From contig CM051030.1 in the NCBI GenBank assembly GCA_027627225.1, forward strand, positions 3,186,001 to 3,250,000: a stretch of 64,000 nt of DNA, in the 5' to 3' direction. The notes beneath the pieces were generated by a model. The model was not told the origin of the DNA and did no database searches. It saw nothing but the letters and a program-made list of their open reading frames with translations. This DNA comes from Congeria kusceri (lineage: Eukaryota; Mollusca; Bivalvia; Myida; Dreissenidae). The translations under genes and the position numbers were made by a program. This document shows positions 1-12,632 of this stretch, one piece after another; the first letter of the stretch is position 1, and every line of letters starts with the position of its first letter.

Positions 1-103
1 AAAACACACTTTGTACTCTGAACTGATATGATGTAATATGTATATTGTGGTTTGAAAACAAATAAAATTGAAATGATCAATAAAAAAATAATAATAAATA
101 AAA
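1..103 (+). repeat. 3' tail of a LINE (paralogous to 22303-22404)
   Basis: This stretch is almost base-for-base the same as 22303-22404. There it is the A-rich, AATAAA-containing end of a LINE whose coding remnant lies just upstream. It is therefore read as the 3' end of the same LINE, cut by the window edge. Confidence 0.6.
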
Positions 104-200
104 TCACGAACATGTATATATATCGGAATTGTCGAGAGATGAGCGCGCTAGAATTTTGATCGAAGGTCTCAGGTTCAAACCCCCTTGGGAGCAACATTTT
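104..200 (+). repeat. tRNA-derived SINE-like element
   Basis: It contains GGTTCAAACCC, a good match to the RNA polymerase III B box, preceded by a weaker A-box-like GAGATGAGCGCGC and followed by a T-run. The same segment lies at 22405-22501, so it was copied with the unit A/C duplication. It is not a tRNA gene, because no cloverleaf can be drawn. Confidence 0.55.
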
Positions 201-407
201 TTGACGATTTTCTTGTTAAAACATATAAGCTCTTTAGGCTTTAATTTGTCCAAAATGATGTTTAATGGCATATTAAAAAGAAAAATACAAAATCTGTGAA
301 CAAGTCCCTTTAAATCGGAGATTTCTACTGAACTCCTATACTAAAATACCTCTTAAATGTAACACTATTATTAAAACACAATATTATTAAATTGTATTCA
401 TTGCCAG

Positions 408-498
408 GATCTAAGTCTGAAGTAATTGCAGCAGGAGCCTCAGTAGCAGTCGCACTTGTGATTGCAGCTGTTGTGATTGTTCTTGTCCTCAGAAGCAA
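408..498 (+). CDS. Unit A transmembrane exon of the receptor-like family
   Basis: A 91-nt exon bounded by TTGCCAG and GTAAGT, phase 1 in and phase 2 out. It encodes a short Gly-Ser lead, then a hydrophobic run rich in Val, Ala, Ile and Leu, and a stop-transfer LRSK, so a single membrane helix with the C-terminus inside the cell. It differs from the unit C exon (22712-22802) by about one base (GCC for GTC). The upstream exons of unit A lie before the window. The splice to the tail exon at 805 keeps the frame: AA plus A makes Lys. Confidence 0.8.
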
Positions 499-804
499 GT
501 AAGTTGATTAATGCGAATCGTAACACTTCAATAGTCTACAAACGACCATACGATACTTTTCACAAGTGAATTGAATAAGTCAAATTGTGGTACATATATT
601 GTCTATGTACCACCGTACGATAGTGTACGCATGTTACGAATTTCATAATCTTATTTCATTGGCCATTTTCAGAACCATTTTCAAACACGATTTACGACAT
701 GGTTGTATATTCATTACTGAGTCAAGTACTTTGTTGTTCATGTTGTTTATTTTTAATATTGTTGCCTTCATGGTTTAGGTGTTTCACCACATATATTTTT
801 ATAG

Positions 805-1721
805 AGAAAAGGTGTGCTTTGCATCTTCAAAGAGTTCAAGTTTTGAAAACATAGACGACAGTCGACACGTATCCTTGGCGAGGGTGGAATCCAAACCGAA
901 TGCATATTACCAAACACCGGGGGCTCCTGTGTTCCATCAAACCTACAGTGACCTGCAGAACACAGTCGGGTATCCCACGGAAACTGAAGAGTATTATGCC
1001 GTAGTAGACAACGGTATTTCCACTACGGATTCCGAACAAAACGATTTCTACCAAACACCGGGTTCTCCTGCGTCAAACCATACCTACTCTGTTCTGCAGA
1101 AGAGTAAAGGTGGTTCTAAGGTTTATGACGCCCCAGCTGACAAAGGAACTTCCATTCGAAATAATAATGGAACAGTCGGAAGCCCTGTCTCGGCAAATGC
1201 GTACTTCATACTAGAGAAAAAAGGCTTTGAGCAACCAAACGCTGCCAAATTTCCTTCATCAGACGTCCATAACTACTTTGTTTTAGGGAAACAGCAACCA
1301 GCAGTGGATAATGCTTCAATGAACGACAGGCTTCCATATTTTGTTCCGCAAAAACAAAATAGTGTCCAACCTGTTCACGAAAAGCCTTCAAATGATGCTA
1401 ATCCCTACTTCATATTAGAGAAAGAGGTAGCTGCTATTGATAAATCAACGCCATTTAATACACTGAATGTGGTTGGAAGGGAGAGTGATGATGGCGATAG
1501 ATACGACTGACGAATACTTGTGGATCGATGATTAACGTGATGTTGACAACAACTATTACGATTGCACTAAGGAGGCATTCAGGGATTCGAAAGTTGAAGT
1601 CTCAGACAACATATACAACAAACTTAACTCTGAGGGCGATGAATATGATCACTTGCGCGTCGGAAACAGCAGCGTAAGAGCTGCGGAAAACGAGTATGAC
1701 GTGACGTCTACCGTTGTTTAG
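805..1721 (+). pseudogene. Unit A cytoplasmic tail exon, truncated by a 14-bp deletion
   Basis: The acceptor TTTATAG precedes a frame open to TGA at 1508-1510. It has the same tyrosine-rich tail as unit C: YYQTPGAP, TYSDL, YYAVV, FYQTPGSP, TYSVL, then AYFIL, NYFVL and PYFIL modules. Compared with 23109-24039, 14 bp are missing just before 1500. The frame shifts and stops, removing roughly the last 75 residues of the unit C tail. In the old frame a further TCA-to-TAA change is visible near 1544, and one module has YFVP instead of YFVL. Homology runs on to the ancestral stop at 1719-1721. It may be a pseudogene or a shorter-tailed allele; the second nonsense change favours decay. Confidence 0.8.
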
Positions 1722-2210
1722 AAATGACTCAAAGGTTAAAAGAAACGCATGTGCATACAAACTGACTGCTTTCAAATAATCACAAAACTGCCTTAATTTT
1801 ACAATACATGTATGCAAATATTATTGTATTTGACTACACTGTGTTTGACTGTATTTGAATGTTGCGTATATATTTCGGCGCTCGCATTTTATATTTAATG
1901 TTTATATTGTAGATTGTATTTTCCTCGTCCATGTTTCTTCTATACTGTGTCTTTATGAGTAAAAATCATTTCATATTAATTCTTTACATACTGGTACTGC
2001 TTCTCTTTTGAATGAGGGAGCCACATGGCAACTTATCCCCATGTATGAGTCAGTATTCATCAAAATTAAATTTAAATGATAAAACAACAACATTTGAGCT
2101 CATAAATGCAAAATAAACCAATCACAGAACTAAACTCACGGATGATTGTAGGTCGCCAGCAAACGATTTCAACCGTACGACAATTGGTATATATATGATT
2201 GTTCAACTGA
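1722..2210 (+). other. 3' flank/UTR of unit A
   Basis: Collinear with 24040-24490 downstream of unit C. AATAAA sits near 2113 and is a possible polyadenylation signal. I see no other gene here. Confidence 0.4.
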
Positions 2211-2225
2211 GCTATCTGGAAATCT

Positions 2226-2519
2226 GGCCCCGTGTTCATTAATGATTAACTATAGGATCAAGACCAAACTTAGCTGATCATGATCTTCTAGCTCAACTAT
2301 AAAATAATTTCTACTAGATAAAATGACACAAATGTTTGTTAAGCTTTGATGACAATATTCCGCTCAGATAGAAAATCTGCGCTGAGAGGAGTTCATTATT
2401 ATTAAAATTGATCCAGAAATTTAGTAAACGCCATTTTTGGAGTCAGATCCTAAAACATCTGGCTCAAGTTCATCGTGAACCTGAAAATCAGGCTCAACTT
2501 CTTTTGTGAACATGGGGCC
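2226..2519. mobile_element. Short terminal-inverted-repeat element (MITE-like)
   Basis: The left end GGCCCCGTGTTCA (2226-2238) is inverted at the right end as TGAACATGGGGCC (2507-2519), 12 of 13 bases paired. The 294-bp interior has no coding potential. The paralogous copy near 24509-24790 has lost the left end. Confidence 0.55.
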
Positions 2520-2547
2520 TGCACAATAACTTCATTAATGAGATTAT

Positions 2548-3402
2548 TAACAAGAGCTGTCGGAGGACAGCGCGCTCGACTTTTCTTGTGCTTGTCAGAG
2601 TTACTGGCATTTTTTTTTATAAAACAAGAAATATGGAAATTCAACGAAAACTATTTTTTTCTAACGAAATGCATTAAAGTCAGCACATCAATACACTTTT
2701 TAGTTAAAATTGCCTTTGACCTATATCCCACCCACACCATATGCAATCCCAAGCGAGGCCTCGATATAAGGTATCTATGTATTAAGTGTCATTAAAAGAT
2801 CTCAATGCATTCTCAAGTTATTGATGGAAACTGTTTTTCTATTTTTAGTAACAGTGACCTTGACCTTGACCCCACCCATCCAATACGCAATCCCAAGCGA
2901 GGTCTCTATGTATAAAACTTCATTAAAATATTTCAATGCATTCTCAAGTTATTAAGCAGAAACCGTTTTTCTATTTTAGTAACAGTGACCTTGACCATGA
3001 CCCTATATGCAATCCCAAGAGAGGTCTCGATATAAGTTATCTATTTTTAGCAACAGTGACCTTGACCCCACCCACCCCATATGCAATCCTAAGCGATGTC
3101 TCGCTATAAGGTATCTTTATTTGCAGTTTCATTACAATAGCTTAATCCGTTCTTGAGTAAGAGAGTGGAATCGGAAAAGTGTAAAAAGACCCCTAATTTT
3201 GACTTTCAAACGAGAGTTACCAAACTTGACCTATATATTCATTTTAATGTGCGGAATAAATGTTTAAAGTTTGAATGAAATCCCTCATGAAATTCCGGAT
3301 AAACTAGCTTACCGAAAAACTTTAACCTAGGTCAGACGCCGACGCCGAAGCCGGGGCAAGTAGAATAGCTTGCCTTTTCTTCGAAACTGCGAACCAAAAA
3401 CG
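2548..3402 (+). repeat. Interspersed repeat of the AAGAGCTGTC hairpin family
   Basis: It starts with CAAGAGCTGTCGGAGGACAG, a hairpin (GCTGTC/GACAGC), followed by CGCGCTCGAC. It contains imperfect tandem units of about 130-150 bp around GTGACCTTGACC and AATCCCAAGCGAGGTCTC. It ends with a GC-rich GACGCCGACGCCG block and CTTCGAAACTGCGA. Related copies are at 11423, 24831, 41841, 45836 and 48150/53628. Confidence 0.7.
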
Positions 3403-3959
3403 ATATGTTGATTGCAAGATATGCTTCATGTCTGAATAAGTCACCAGCTCCAGCATAGTTGATCATGTTATTCGAATTTCATCTCGCAGTACATGCATAG
3501 GCCAGTATTCTAATATTCAGTAACAATTTTACAACAGCATACATGTATATATCTAATGAATATATGTATAGTGCAATATTTAAACATGTTTACTGAAGAA
3601 GACGGACTGAACTTTACGTACAGTTGCATCTTGATATTCACAAAGATAGTTGAATCACCATTTAAATAATTTGTATATATCTCTTTATACAACGTGATGA
3701 AACATTCGTCAAGGAGCACTTTGCAAATAATAAAATCTGGTTCAGTAACATCAATGTGTGAAAAATGTTCAACTTGGGGTTTGGTTCAGTGAGACAAAGC
3801 ATTTTTACGCAAGACGATAGAGACTAGGATATGGAGCGAATTACTTTGTAAATGTCGAGCTTTTTACTTGACCAGACGGGCTTGTTCTCTGTAATGTTTA
3901 CACTGCGCTGTTGACTGAAACACAAATACTAACTCTAACTCACATACTGTGTGAAATAC

Positions 3960-4290
3960 TAGCGCTCCATAACTCTTATTTTGTGAACGACTAGCTCTCC
4001 ATAACTCCTTTTTATGTAAAAGACTATCGCTCCATCACTCTTATTTTATGAAAGACTAGCGCTCCAAAACTCTTATTTTGTGGTAGATTTGCGCTTCAAG
4101 ACTAGCAATCCAACACTCTAATTTTATGGACGTAATTTTATGGACGACTTGCGCTCAAAAGCTCTTAATTTGTGTATGGCTAGTGCTCAACACTCTAATT
4201 TGGTGAAAGACTAGCGCTCTAAAATTCTAATTTTGTGAAAGCCTAGCGCTCATTCGCTCAAAAACTCATATTTCATGAAAGACTAGCGAA
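3960..4290. repeat. Minisatellite, about 39-bp unit
   Basis: Degenerate tandem copies built on GACTAGCGCTCCATAACTCT followed by TATTTTGTGAAA. About eight units can be counted. No open frame runs through it. Confidence 0.75.
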
Positions 4291-4299
4291 ATCTTACAT

Positions 4300-6580
4300 T
4301 ATTTCTTAATCAAACAAGAAGAACTCTGAACCCAGATAATCACTCCTTCAACTTGCAATATATAGATAAAGACATCAAAAGCCACGTTGTGATTGAGACA
4401 GCCAATGATCGACAATAGCAAGCTACCATACTTGAGAAGAAAATATTTAAAACTAAACCTAAATAAACTCATATACAACTACTTCTTACGGACACAAATA
4501 TCCTCTTAAATTATACATACATGTATTGCGTGTTAAACTTTTGGCAACAATCAGTCAGCAAATCTTCGAACACATCAGCCTTTCTGTTGGTGCAATTTAA
4601 GTTTTGTTGATAAACACGAGCGACAGGAAATGACAAGAAATTACAAATCTCGATATAACATATCCTTGTTCCTGTAATGAATATTACGCCCAACACAATA
4701 ATGCAATTTCCATAAAATATGCTGCTTAATAATTTATAAGGACATTCTTCAAATTTTGTCTTGTTTTTATTTTAAGGAATGAATTTTGAAAGATAAAAGA
4801 CAACGTTGGGGATAAATATTTCAATAATAAATTAATACTCATTATAATGAGATGCATAAAGCACACATGTGTTTAACAAATCAAACTACACATAGCGAAG
4901 CAAGACAAGAAAACATTTGAGCTTTGAAAAACGCAGTATTATATTTTACTGATAACTTGTGATGGCATTTACTTTTCCATTTCTTTTACCATTTTTGTTA
5001 ACATTCATTTATTAGTCTAACTGCATCTTGATTGTACAATTTACATATATTCATACCTCATCCAAACTGCCATAAAGACGTTACTTTGAAAATTATGTTG
5101 ACTCACTGCCAGACATCTAGATATTCTCGGTTTGTATCAATAGGTGAGTATTTTATCATTAATATCTATTGAAATATTATATAATAAGAAATTCAAATAT
5201 CAAGAAATATAATGTGCATTTATTTTTTGTATAATTCCTTGCTAAAGCGTACATTGTGTCCATCTAATCTATGATTTATACCCTGTAAACATGGCGTAAT
5301 AGGTCTACTCGGGACTTGGCCCTCTGGATATATTGCTAGATTAACTTGACACTTTTTGTATAATGATTTAACAATACATCGTAATAATACTAGTGTTATA
5401 TTGCATAGGTGTTCAACAGTAAAGGAGTAAAGAACAGTAACTCACAGAACACGTTGACGTAATAGGTCATCAAAGCTTTGTGATCGGCCAATAAGCATAC
5501 GCGATATTATAATTAACGCACATCGAACATGCTGAAAATGGCGAGGAATTACATGCACTGACGCATTCACTCGAAGAAGTCGACTAGGAATACTTGACTT
5601 TTTCTCAAATATATTAGACATTCAGGGCGTTAAGACTACATATTCTAATAATGACTATTTATGCAATTTCACGCTATACACTAAATATGGCAGTGGACGA
5701 CTTTAAGAAAGCAGAATCCAGTTAAGTAGGTTACATGCTGTTGTTATGTTATTAAATTGTCGATTTAAAAATACAATCACTTTTGAAATATCTTATTACA
5801 TTTAAAAATGCATTGCTATTCGCCCTAGTCATGTTGAAACAAATCAGAGCAACAGATAAGGCGCGTTTTTGCGTAAATACATAATTATGAAACCCCTTTA
5901 AGCAATAAATTGTATCTTTGATTAGTAACTCAATTAAAATACGCAATACGCAATAAACGGCAAACTCAGTGCGTAAAGAGATTGATTGACATGGGTACGA
6001 AATGACCAAAATATATGTACGAAACAGCCAAAAATGTTACGATTTACAAAATACACAGAGACAAACATTGACATGAATTAAACTATCAATGTAAATGTTT
6101 GGTGGCATGGATTTATATTGTGTCCAAATCGGGTGAACTAACGAGACTTTGACTTGAAAACTATTTACCAAACAAAGTTCAAATTATTTTTCGAATTTAT
6201 CCCGAGTGTGTTGAGGACAATAATGTAGACTTAGTGTTGTGAAAATAAAAAAATTTGTGTTAATTAAAGAAAAACTCACACCGTTTGCGTTTTAAGTTTG
6301 TGTTACAAAAGTTGGAGATCGTCTTTATCTAAGATTCAATTATTTTATTATAATGGGGAAACATAATTACAAGTACTCAATTATTAAAAATATGATGGGG
6401 TAATACCCAATTCCGACAGAATCCTTATCTGTTGCACTGTAAATGATAAAAAAATATGCTTAAACTACCTGCGAAATTGTTTAATCAGATCAATATTCAA
6501 ATTATATACAAAAGGGACTTCACGTTCTCATATGGTTAGATTGGTGGTGATATCTAGGGAGGCAACCGAACTATAACTTT
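4300..6580. other. Region with no recognised gene
   Basis: AT-rich sequence with only short unrelated open frames on both strands. I see no domain, paired splice signals or match to other parts of the window. Confidence 0.5.
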
Positions 6581-6584
6581 CATT

Positions 6585-7620
6585 TTAGAAATAGTTAACG
6601 AGTACAAATACCTAGGTGTATATTTCAGTAGCAGCGGATCGTTTTTTATATATATAAAAAAACAACAAATTACATATTGCGTCACAAGCCACAAAGGCTA
6701 TGTTTAGTTTATTAAGAAATTAAAATCAACTTAATCTTTCGATTGATCTCAAATTAGATTTATTCACAAAATGTTAAAACCTATTTTGCTCTACGGTAGC
6801 GACATATGGAGTACAGGAAATGTAGATATTATAGAACGAGTGCAATTAAAAATACCTCAAATATGTTCTTAAGTTTAAAAAATCAACCTCTAACTATATG
6901 GTTTACGGTGAATCTAGGACAAAACCGACTGTTTTAGATATAGAAATGAAAACGATAACATTTTGGTCAGCAATCATCAAGGCTGATAACTCAAATAAAG
7001 TATCCTGAATCAAGTATGTCTTAAACCAACTTCCAATGATAATACTTTAGCCAAACAATTCCCATGGTTTGCAAAACATAAACAAATAATTATTAAATGT
7101 GGTATGATGAATGTCTGGGATATACAGGAAGAAATAAATGAAATACGGCTTAAACTCGAAATAAAACAAAAACTTGAAGACATTTTTCTTACCAAATGGT
7201 ATTCCCTAATCGAAAACTCGTCCAGATGTTCATTTTATTAATTAATTAAACCCGCTTTTGGACTTGAAAACTACCTGACAAAACTACCGAAATCTTGTTT
7301 GCATTACATGTCAAAATTCCGTACAAGAAATCACAGACTACCAATTGAAGTCGGAAATTGGAACGGCATCCCGCTCAACGAACGATATTGTAACTTTTGC
7401 GAAAACAAACTTGGTGACGAGTACCATTATCTGTTTGATTGTCGCAAATTTGTCACTAAGCGTCTTGTATATTTAAAACGTTACTACTACACGCATCCAA
7501 ATACATTAAAATTAAACAAACTCTTCCAAACAAAAAATACAACGGAACTTATAAATCTTATTAAATTTATAAAAGATATTTTAACAAACTATAACGTGTG
7601 ATATTATTATATTAAATGGT
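6585..7620 (+). pseudogene. LINE ORF2 remnant (reverse transcriptase C-terminal part)
   Basis: Read with frameshifts, the + strand gives YLGVYFSSSGS, then ATKAMFSLL, LKPILLYGSDIW and IIERVQLK. These are the thumb and post-catalytic motifs of non-LTR retrotransposon reverse transcriptases. The only clean frame is 7299-7601 (100 aa), which has the zinc-knuckle-like pattern CNFC..H..FDC typical of the ORF2 C-terminus. Several in-frame stops and shifts show it is dead. The catalytic core is absent, so it is a 5'-truncated or decayed copy. Confidence 0.75.
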
Positions 7621-8338
7621 AGAAAACTATGTGTACACACGCTATGCTCTTGAAATTTGTCCAACGCTAGTGAAACACTATTATTTTCTAACATGTATAT
7701 GGTATTTACCGTGCAAAGAGCTAAAGAGTCTGGCAACACATTCCCTTCTCAAAAAAATCTCTCACAAAATAAGTTTTAATGGGTTATTTAACCGCAACGA
7801 AATATATATTTTTGCCCGTAAATCACTATTGATTGTATCAATATATACCGAATGGCTCGAACTGTACATTTTGCCATTTTATATACATAGGATTTTATAT
7901 GTTATTTTATAATTATATACTTGTATTCTGGAGCCATGTCAATTTAACGTGCACGTTTTCTTTTCGTTTGTTAATTTGTGCAGCTTATAAGTAACATGAA
8001 ACATATTAGTTTTTACAATTGATGTGAATATCTTGTAAAGCCCAGTCGCGTAATTTGTATACTTTTAACAATGTCTAAACGGGTACATTTAAATCTAAAT
8101 ACCCACAAAGTAGAGTAAGAGTTGCTTGATGATATACACCCAACAGTATCCGATTTATACGTATGACCTTTGCCCACCGAAGCGTTCAATCTTTACATTC
8201 TTGACTTGTCGACCACTTCTCACTAGGATGTCACTACACCACAAACCAAACGTTCGGGTTGCAGATTTCACAATTCATTTCGATATGTTAACATAATCAC
8301 CGGCTTAAGGCTTTAAACGAGTCTGTACATTAGCAATC

Positions 8339-8408
8339 ATGGCAACTGATACAAGACGGATATTAGTGATCGGATTATGTTTTAATGTATGTTTATCGTT
8401 AATTGAGG
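8339..8408 (+). CDS. Unit B signal-peptide exon (diverged)
   Basis: ATG with donor GTAAGT after 70 nt (phase 1). It encodes 23 residues with a charged start (MATDTRR) and a hydrophobic core ILVIGLCFNVCLSLIE, a secretion signal. The 60 bases upstream resemble the 5' flanks of units C, E and F (a TTTCACA..TTTAA..ATCACCGG block), and length and phase match their first exons. No ectodomain, stalk or transmembrane exon for this unit was recognised before the tail remnant at 12633, so the gene is probably broken. Confidence 0.6.
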
Positions 8409-9962
8409 GTAAGTTAAATTATTTTTGCTTTACCATATCGATAACTGTAACATTAAAAGTTCTAGAAATATAGCCTAAGGACATAATTAAAACAAGGATG
8501 ATTATAATATTAACATATACGTAGATAACAACATATAATGACTGATATTAGAGAACAAGAATAGCTATACATATATGGTTGTCTAGATAAGCAACTATTT
8601 TAAATGTTTATTCGAAAGAAATGTTCATTAATGTTATCATATATACGAGTATGTATGTCGCTTTAAAGAAATTTTGTTTGTAAATGTTATTAGATTCATC
8701 ATGTTTATTGTACTAATTTTGCTTAAATATAAGCGTGATGGTTACAATGACTGTGATATTATGACATGTGTGAGACCTTCAAAAAGTCTGAGAAATGTTA
8801 GGTATTAGATGTCAACAAAATGTTGTTAGATATAAGATAAGATGATGGGATATAACTGTGTCAGTTCTAACCACTTTGTTTGTGTGTCTTACGGGTAATA
8901 TAAACAGAAAAACAGGTACAAAATAATGCGTTGATACTAGTAAAATTTAACATACGTATAAATAACATTTTAAATGTTTAATGTTAGCATGCTTATGCCA
9001 AATTTTGAATGTGATCTTGGTCACTTGCAATTTAAATGCTGTAGAAAAATCACGCAAAGAAGTAAATTGTGCTATTCTGTTGAAGACTAAGCGGTTGATG
9101 GCAAAGGAAAATCATACTTTTAAATTACATACAATGATAACAAAACAGGAGTAAAACAGATAGAATTAATACAAATATATTACAAAATGTTTCTTCTTAT
9201 ATTTGTTCCCGACTATCTTACTTGTTTAAATTAAAAATGTATTGCGAATGTTTCACTATGTATTTTTTTCCACATTGACAAGGCACCTGTTTATCAAGTT
9301 TAAATTACTTCTGTACGGGTCAACTTTGTAACAAAGGGTCTAGCAGTCATCTAATGGTGTGAACACGTGTTGTTTTAACAGGCTTCATACGTTTCATTGT
9401 TTGTATTGTACTGTTAATCTCAATAACTTTATCAGCTGGACAAGTCAAGTTTTAAACATAATCAAGCCCCACAGCAATTTGTACTTTTGTGTTTTTGCAT
9501 TCTTTAAATTTAATTTCCAAAGGTATTCGACCTTTTGTATGCAATGTTTATATGTAGAAAAATGTGAAGAAAAAAACACATTACACAACTGTTAATGTTT
9601 AGTTAAAGTAGACACCATGGCAATCGATATTTTGTGAAGTTCAAATGAAAAAAACATATTCAAAACAATTCTGGTTTTTCGAGGTTTACAATAAATGTTG
9701 ACCAGGATTTCCACTGAAAACGTATTTATTACACATTAAATGTATAATTACAAAAACAAAAAACAAAAAACTAACTTTTTTCTAGTTATTTTGTAAAATG
9801 ACACATTTTCTCTATGTTTAATAAGCTAAGAAATGCTTGAATAATAATGCTAATTTTTAAGATTATTTGTTTTACCGATTGATTGGTGGATTAAGAACTA
9901 TATTGTGTAATTTTCTACAAACTAAAACCTAATAAACATTAAACTGTACAACAAATATATTA

Positions 9963-10060
9963 TGATGGGCGAATCGTTATACATTTGGGGCGAATCGATA
10001 TACATATGGGGCGAGTCGTTATTAAACATGAGGCGAGTCATTATGGGGCAAGTCGTTACA
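9963..10060. repeat. Short tandem repeat around GGGGCGAATCG
   Basis: Four to five degenerate copies of GGGGCGAATCGWTATACAT, unit about 26 bp. Confidence 0.6.
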
Positions 10061-11422
10061 GATTCTTATGTGTAACTTATGTTCTCAATTATTTACTTCC
10101 CTTGATTGTAAAATACTATTTAAAACATAATCTTTCAATCAGATAGAGACAAATGCTGGGTTTTTATTGCAAATACGTTTTACGCATCAACATTAATAAC
10201 AATTAAGTAACTATAAAGGAACATCTACTGTATCGGGCTTATTTGAAAGGCACATCCTGTATATACCTAAGGTTGGCTGTAGTTGGTACCATGCCTTTCA
10301 GTGATCGGGAGGCAATCTACAAAGCTGGAGCCAGACAGGCTGCGATTACCTTGGTGTACAATCGTAGTTTACTACTAGCTGTTGTGAATACCCGGTTAAT
10401 CCGCGTACTTATGAATATGGATAGTTAAAAGATCCTGCATTCAGATTGTTGAGTCTGTTAAATCTTTCTAGCTATGCTAGAGCGTCTAGCTTATTTTTTA
10501 TGTTGCTCAGGTAAATGGCTGAGGTGGGGTGAGTTATGGATACTAGGATTTAGTAAGTTTAACTAACTACCAAACGCCCTGGTATGCCTTCTATATGGGA
10601 TTGGCGTAGTAGGACTAGTTTTGTAGCTAAGCTTTTATAGTTTATATACACAGCAGTTGGTTTAGGTACCATTGTTATTTTGTGAACCAGGCAGGCTTTA
10701 CCAAAAATGCTTATTATCATTCAGTGAGTCAGCCAGAGTGTTGGTAGATTCATTTAATATATATATAATAGTCTTTCATTCACTTTTAAATGTGTCCTTT
10801 CGTTTGGTTCATATTACCCTACCCATAGGGCCTTAACACATCAGAGATGCGTGCGCTCACAATAAGATAATGCTTGTCACCTTAGCACATATATATATCG
10901 ATCAGATTTTAAAGTATTATCTAATCCTTTTTCCAGCCATTTTATCTAAGAACATAACAAAATCCATTCACTAATATTAAACCTTATCAAAATTAATCAG
11001 AGTAAATCGCACTATTTTTAATTAAAGTTTAGGACAACACTGTTAATATTGAACTATTAAACTGTTTTTATTTAACGGAACATAAATTCCAGCAAATTTG
11101 TATTCAATTAAAACCTTCCCGAACCTCCGTTTTGAGGACAAAGTATGACATCCGCATGTGAAATTAAAACTAACAAACAAACGCAGCAATAAATGAATCA
11201 ACTGGTTGTTGACAAGGTTGTGAAGGTTTATAGAATGTACGTGAGGCTACACCTTATTTACATGTACACGCATGCAAAGGCGCTGAAGCAGTACCGAAAC
11301 AGTTGTTTACAATTTTATTACCATAATATTCATATCGTTCTTGGTTTAAAATTCGAGATTTATAACACGTGGGTTTGTTTACATGCCCTAGAGCATAACT
11401 TCCTTGTACAAATTAACATTGT

Positions 11423-11811
11423 AACAAGAGCTGTCAGAGGACAGCGCGCTCGACTATTCGAAGTATTTCAGTTGGCATACATTTTGGATAGTGGAAGGGG
11501 GAATTTGTTTAAATACAAAACTTTTAAGTGAAGCCTTGTATAGTTTATACATTTCTGAAACAAAAACTTTAACCACAAAATCTACGTAAAAGGTGTGCAT
11601 AACTCTGTCAAAATACAAAACAGTGTCATGGGTAATGTTGTCCCTGATACTGGAGTTGATGACAAAGGTTAGTTGAAAGTTTCAAGTGAATAACTTAAGT
11701 AGTTTTGAAGTTATAAGACTTTTAATTAAAAAAAATAACTAATTCAGGCGCGGACGCCAACAACGGGGGTAGTAGGATAGCTAATGTATTCTTCGAATAG
11801 TCGAGCTAAAA
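11423..11811 (+). repeat. Interspersed repeat of the AAGAGCTGTC hairpin family, short copy
   Basis: It begins with AACAAGAGCTGTCAGAGGAC and the subterminal GCTCGACTATTCGAAG. It ends with the exact inverse CTTCGAATAGTCGAGC near 11791-11806. The GC-rich GGCGCGGACGCC block sits just inside the 3' end. About 390 bp, non-coding. Confidence 0.7.
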
Positions 11812-12632
11812 ACGATCTGAATAAATTACGGTCCCTCCTTACAATATACGATACGTGACATGGGCACTTAACAAGCTATGAATAACACGAGACAATTTTA
11901 TTGTGCCTGTTTATTAAATGGAAATAGACACTATTCCGTTTTATAAAATAAGAGTATATTTGAATAATAATAAAAAGTCTACAAGTAGACCGTGTTAGTG
12001 GATTTTACATAGTTTAAATATACAGAGGGTTTAGTAAGTACGTTTAATTAAAAGGTCGACAAATATACTGAAAAAGAAGTTCAATTTCTTTCATACCTAT
12101 TTTTAGAACAAAGATATCGGGTTTATTTTGTAGGAAAACCTACATCTAAATAGATTACAGCAAAAAACATTATAAGACCACCTCATTTAATCTACGGCCT
12201 TGGTTATTTATTTAATACGTATTTTAAGAAGTACAGACTTCGCTTAAGCTACCAGCAAAAATACACTTTTTTCCATTAGGAAATAAGCATACTACTTTAA
12301 TTATTAATTGTATGATTATTTCATGTCGTATTTGTACAAAAATGTCTGTAATAACATGATATACCACACAACCCACATATTATACTTTGATTCTGAAACA
12401 CTATCTCGTTATAGTGCAGCGGTTACGTGTCCCTGCATAGCTTACGTTCTCGATCGGTGCTTGTGTATTAAAACATGACTTGTTTGCACTTTTGTTTCAT
12501 ACGTCGTCAAAATATTCCCCAGACATCAATATGTTCAACCAAATAATTATGTGGGCACGCGCACTTTCTCAAAAAAGCACGAACAAATGGTAATGCTTGG
12601 TGTGTTTTGCTGTTTTGATTCAATTTCAGTTT

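Larger units (their letters stand above)
8409..12632. other. Unit B interior: no domain exons recognised
   Basis: Besides the small repeats listed separately, this stretch has only short spurious frames. A slightly GC-richer block at 10230-10430 has a 61-codon frame with no recognisable features. No copies of exons X1-X6, stalk or transmembrane were seen. Confidence 0.4.

Noticed and set aside
104..200. A true tRNA gene
   Set aside because: Only the B box is good. No acceptor stem or anticodon arm can be drawn, and the segment is repeated with LINE and SINE context.
779..804. Start codon at the head of the long tail frame (and at 23083)
   Set aside because: The frame is open into the intron by chance. 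The acceptor TTTATAG at 804 and phase match to the helix exon show that translation enters by splicing, not at this GTG/ATG.
7616..7912. 98-codon + strand frame
   Set aside because: It follows directly on the LINE remnant, with AT-driven composition and no recognisable motif; most likely LINE 3' sequence.
10243..10428. 61-codon + strand frame in a GC-richer block
   Set aside because: No motif, splice context or paralog in the window; left unassigned.
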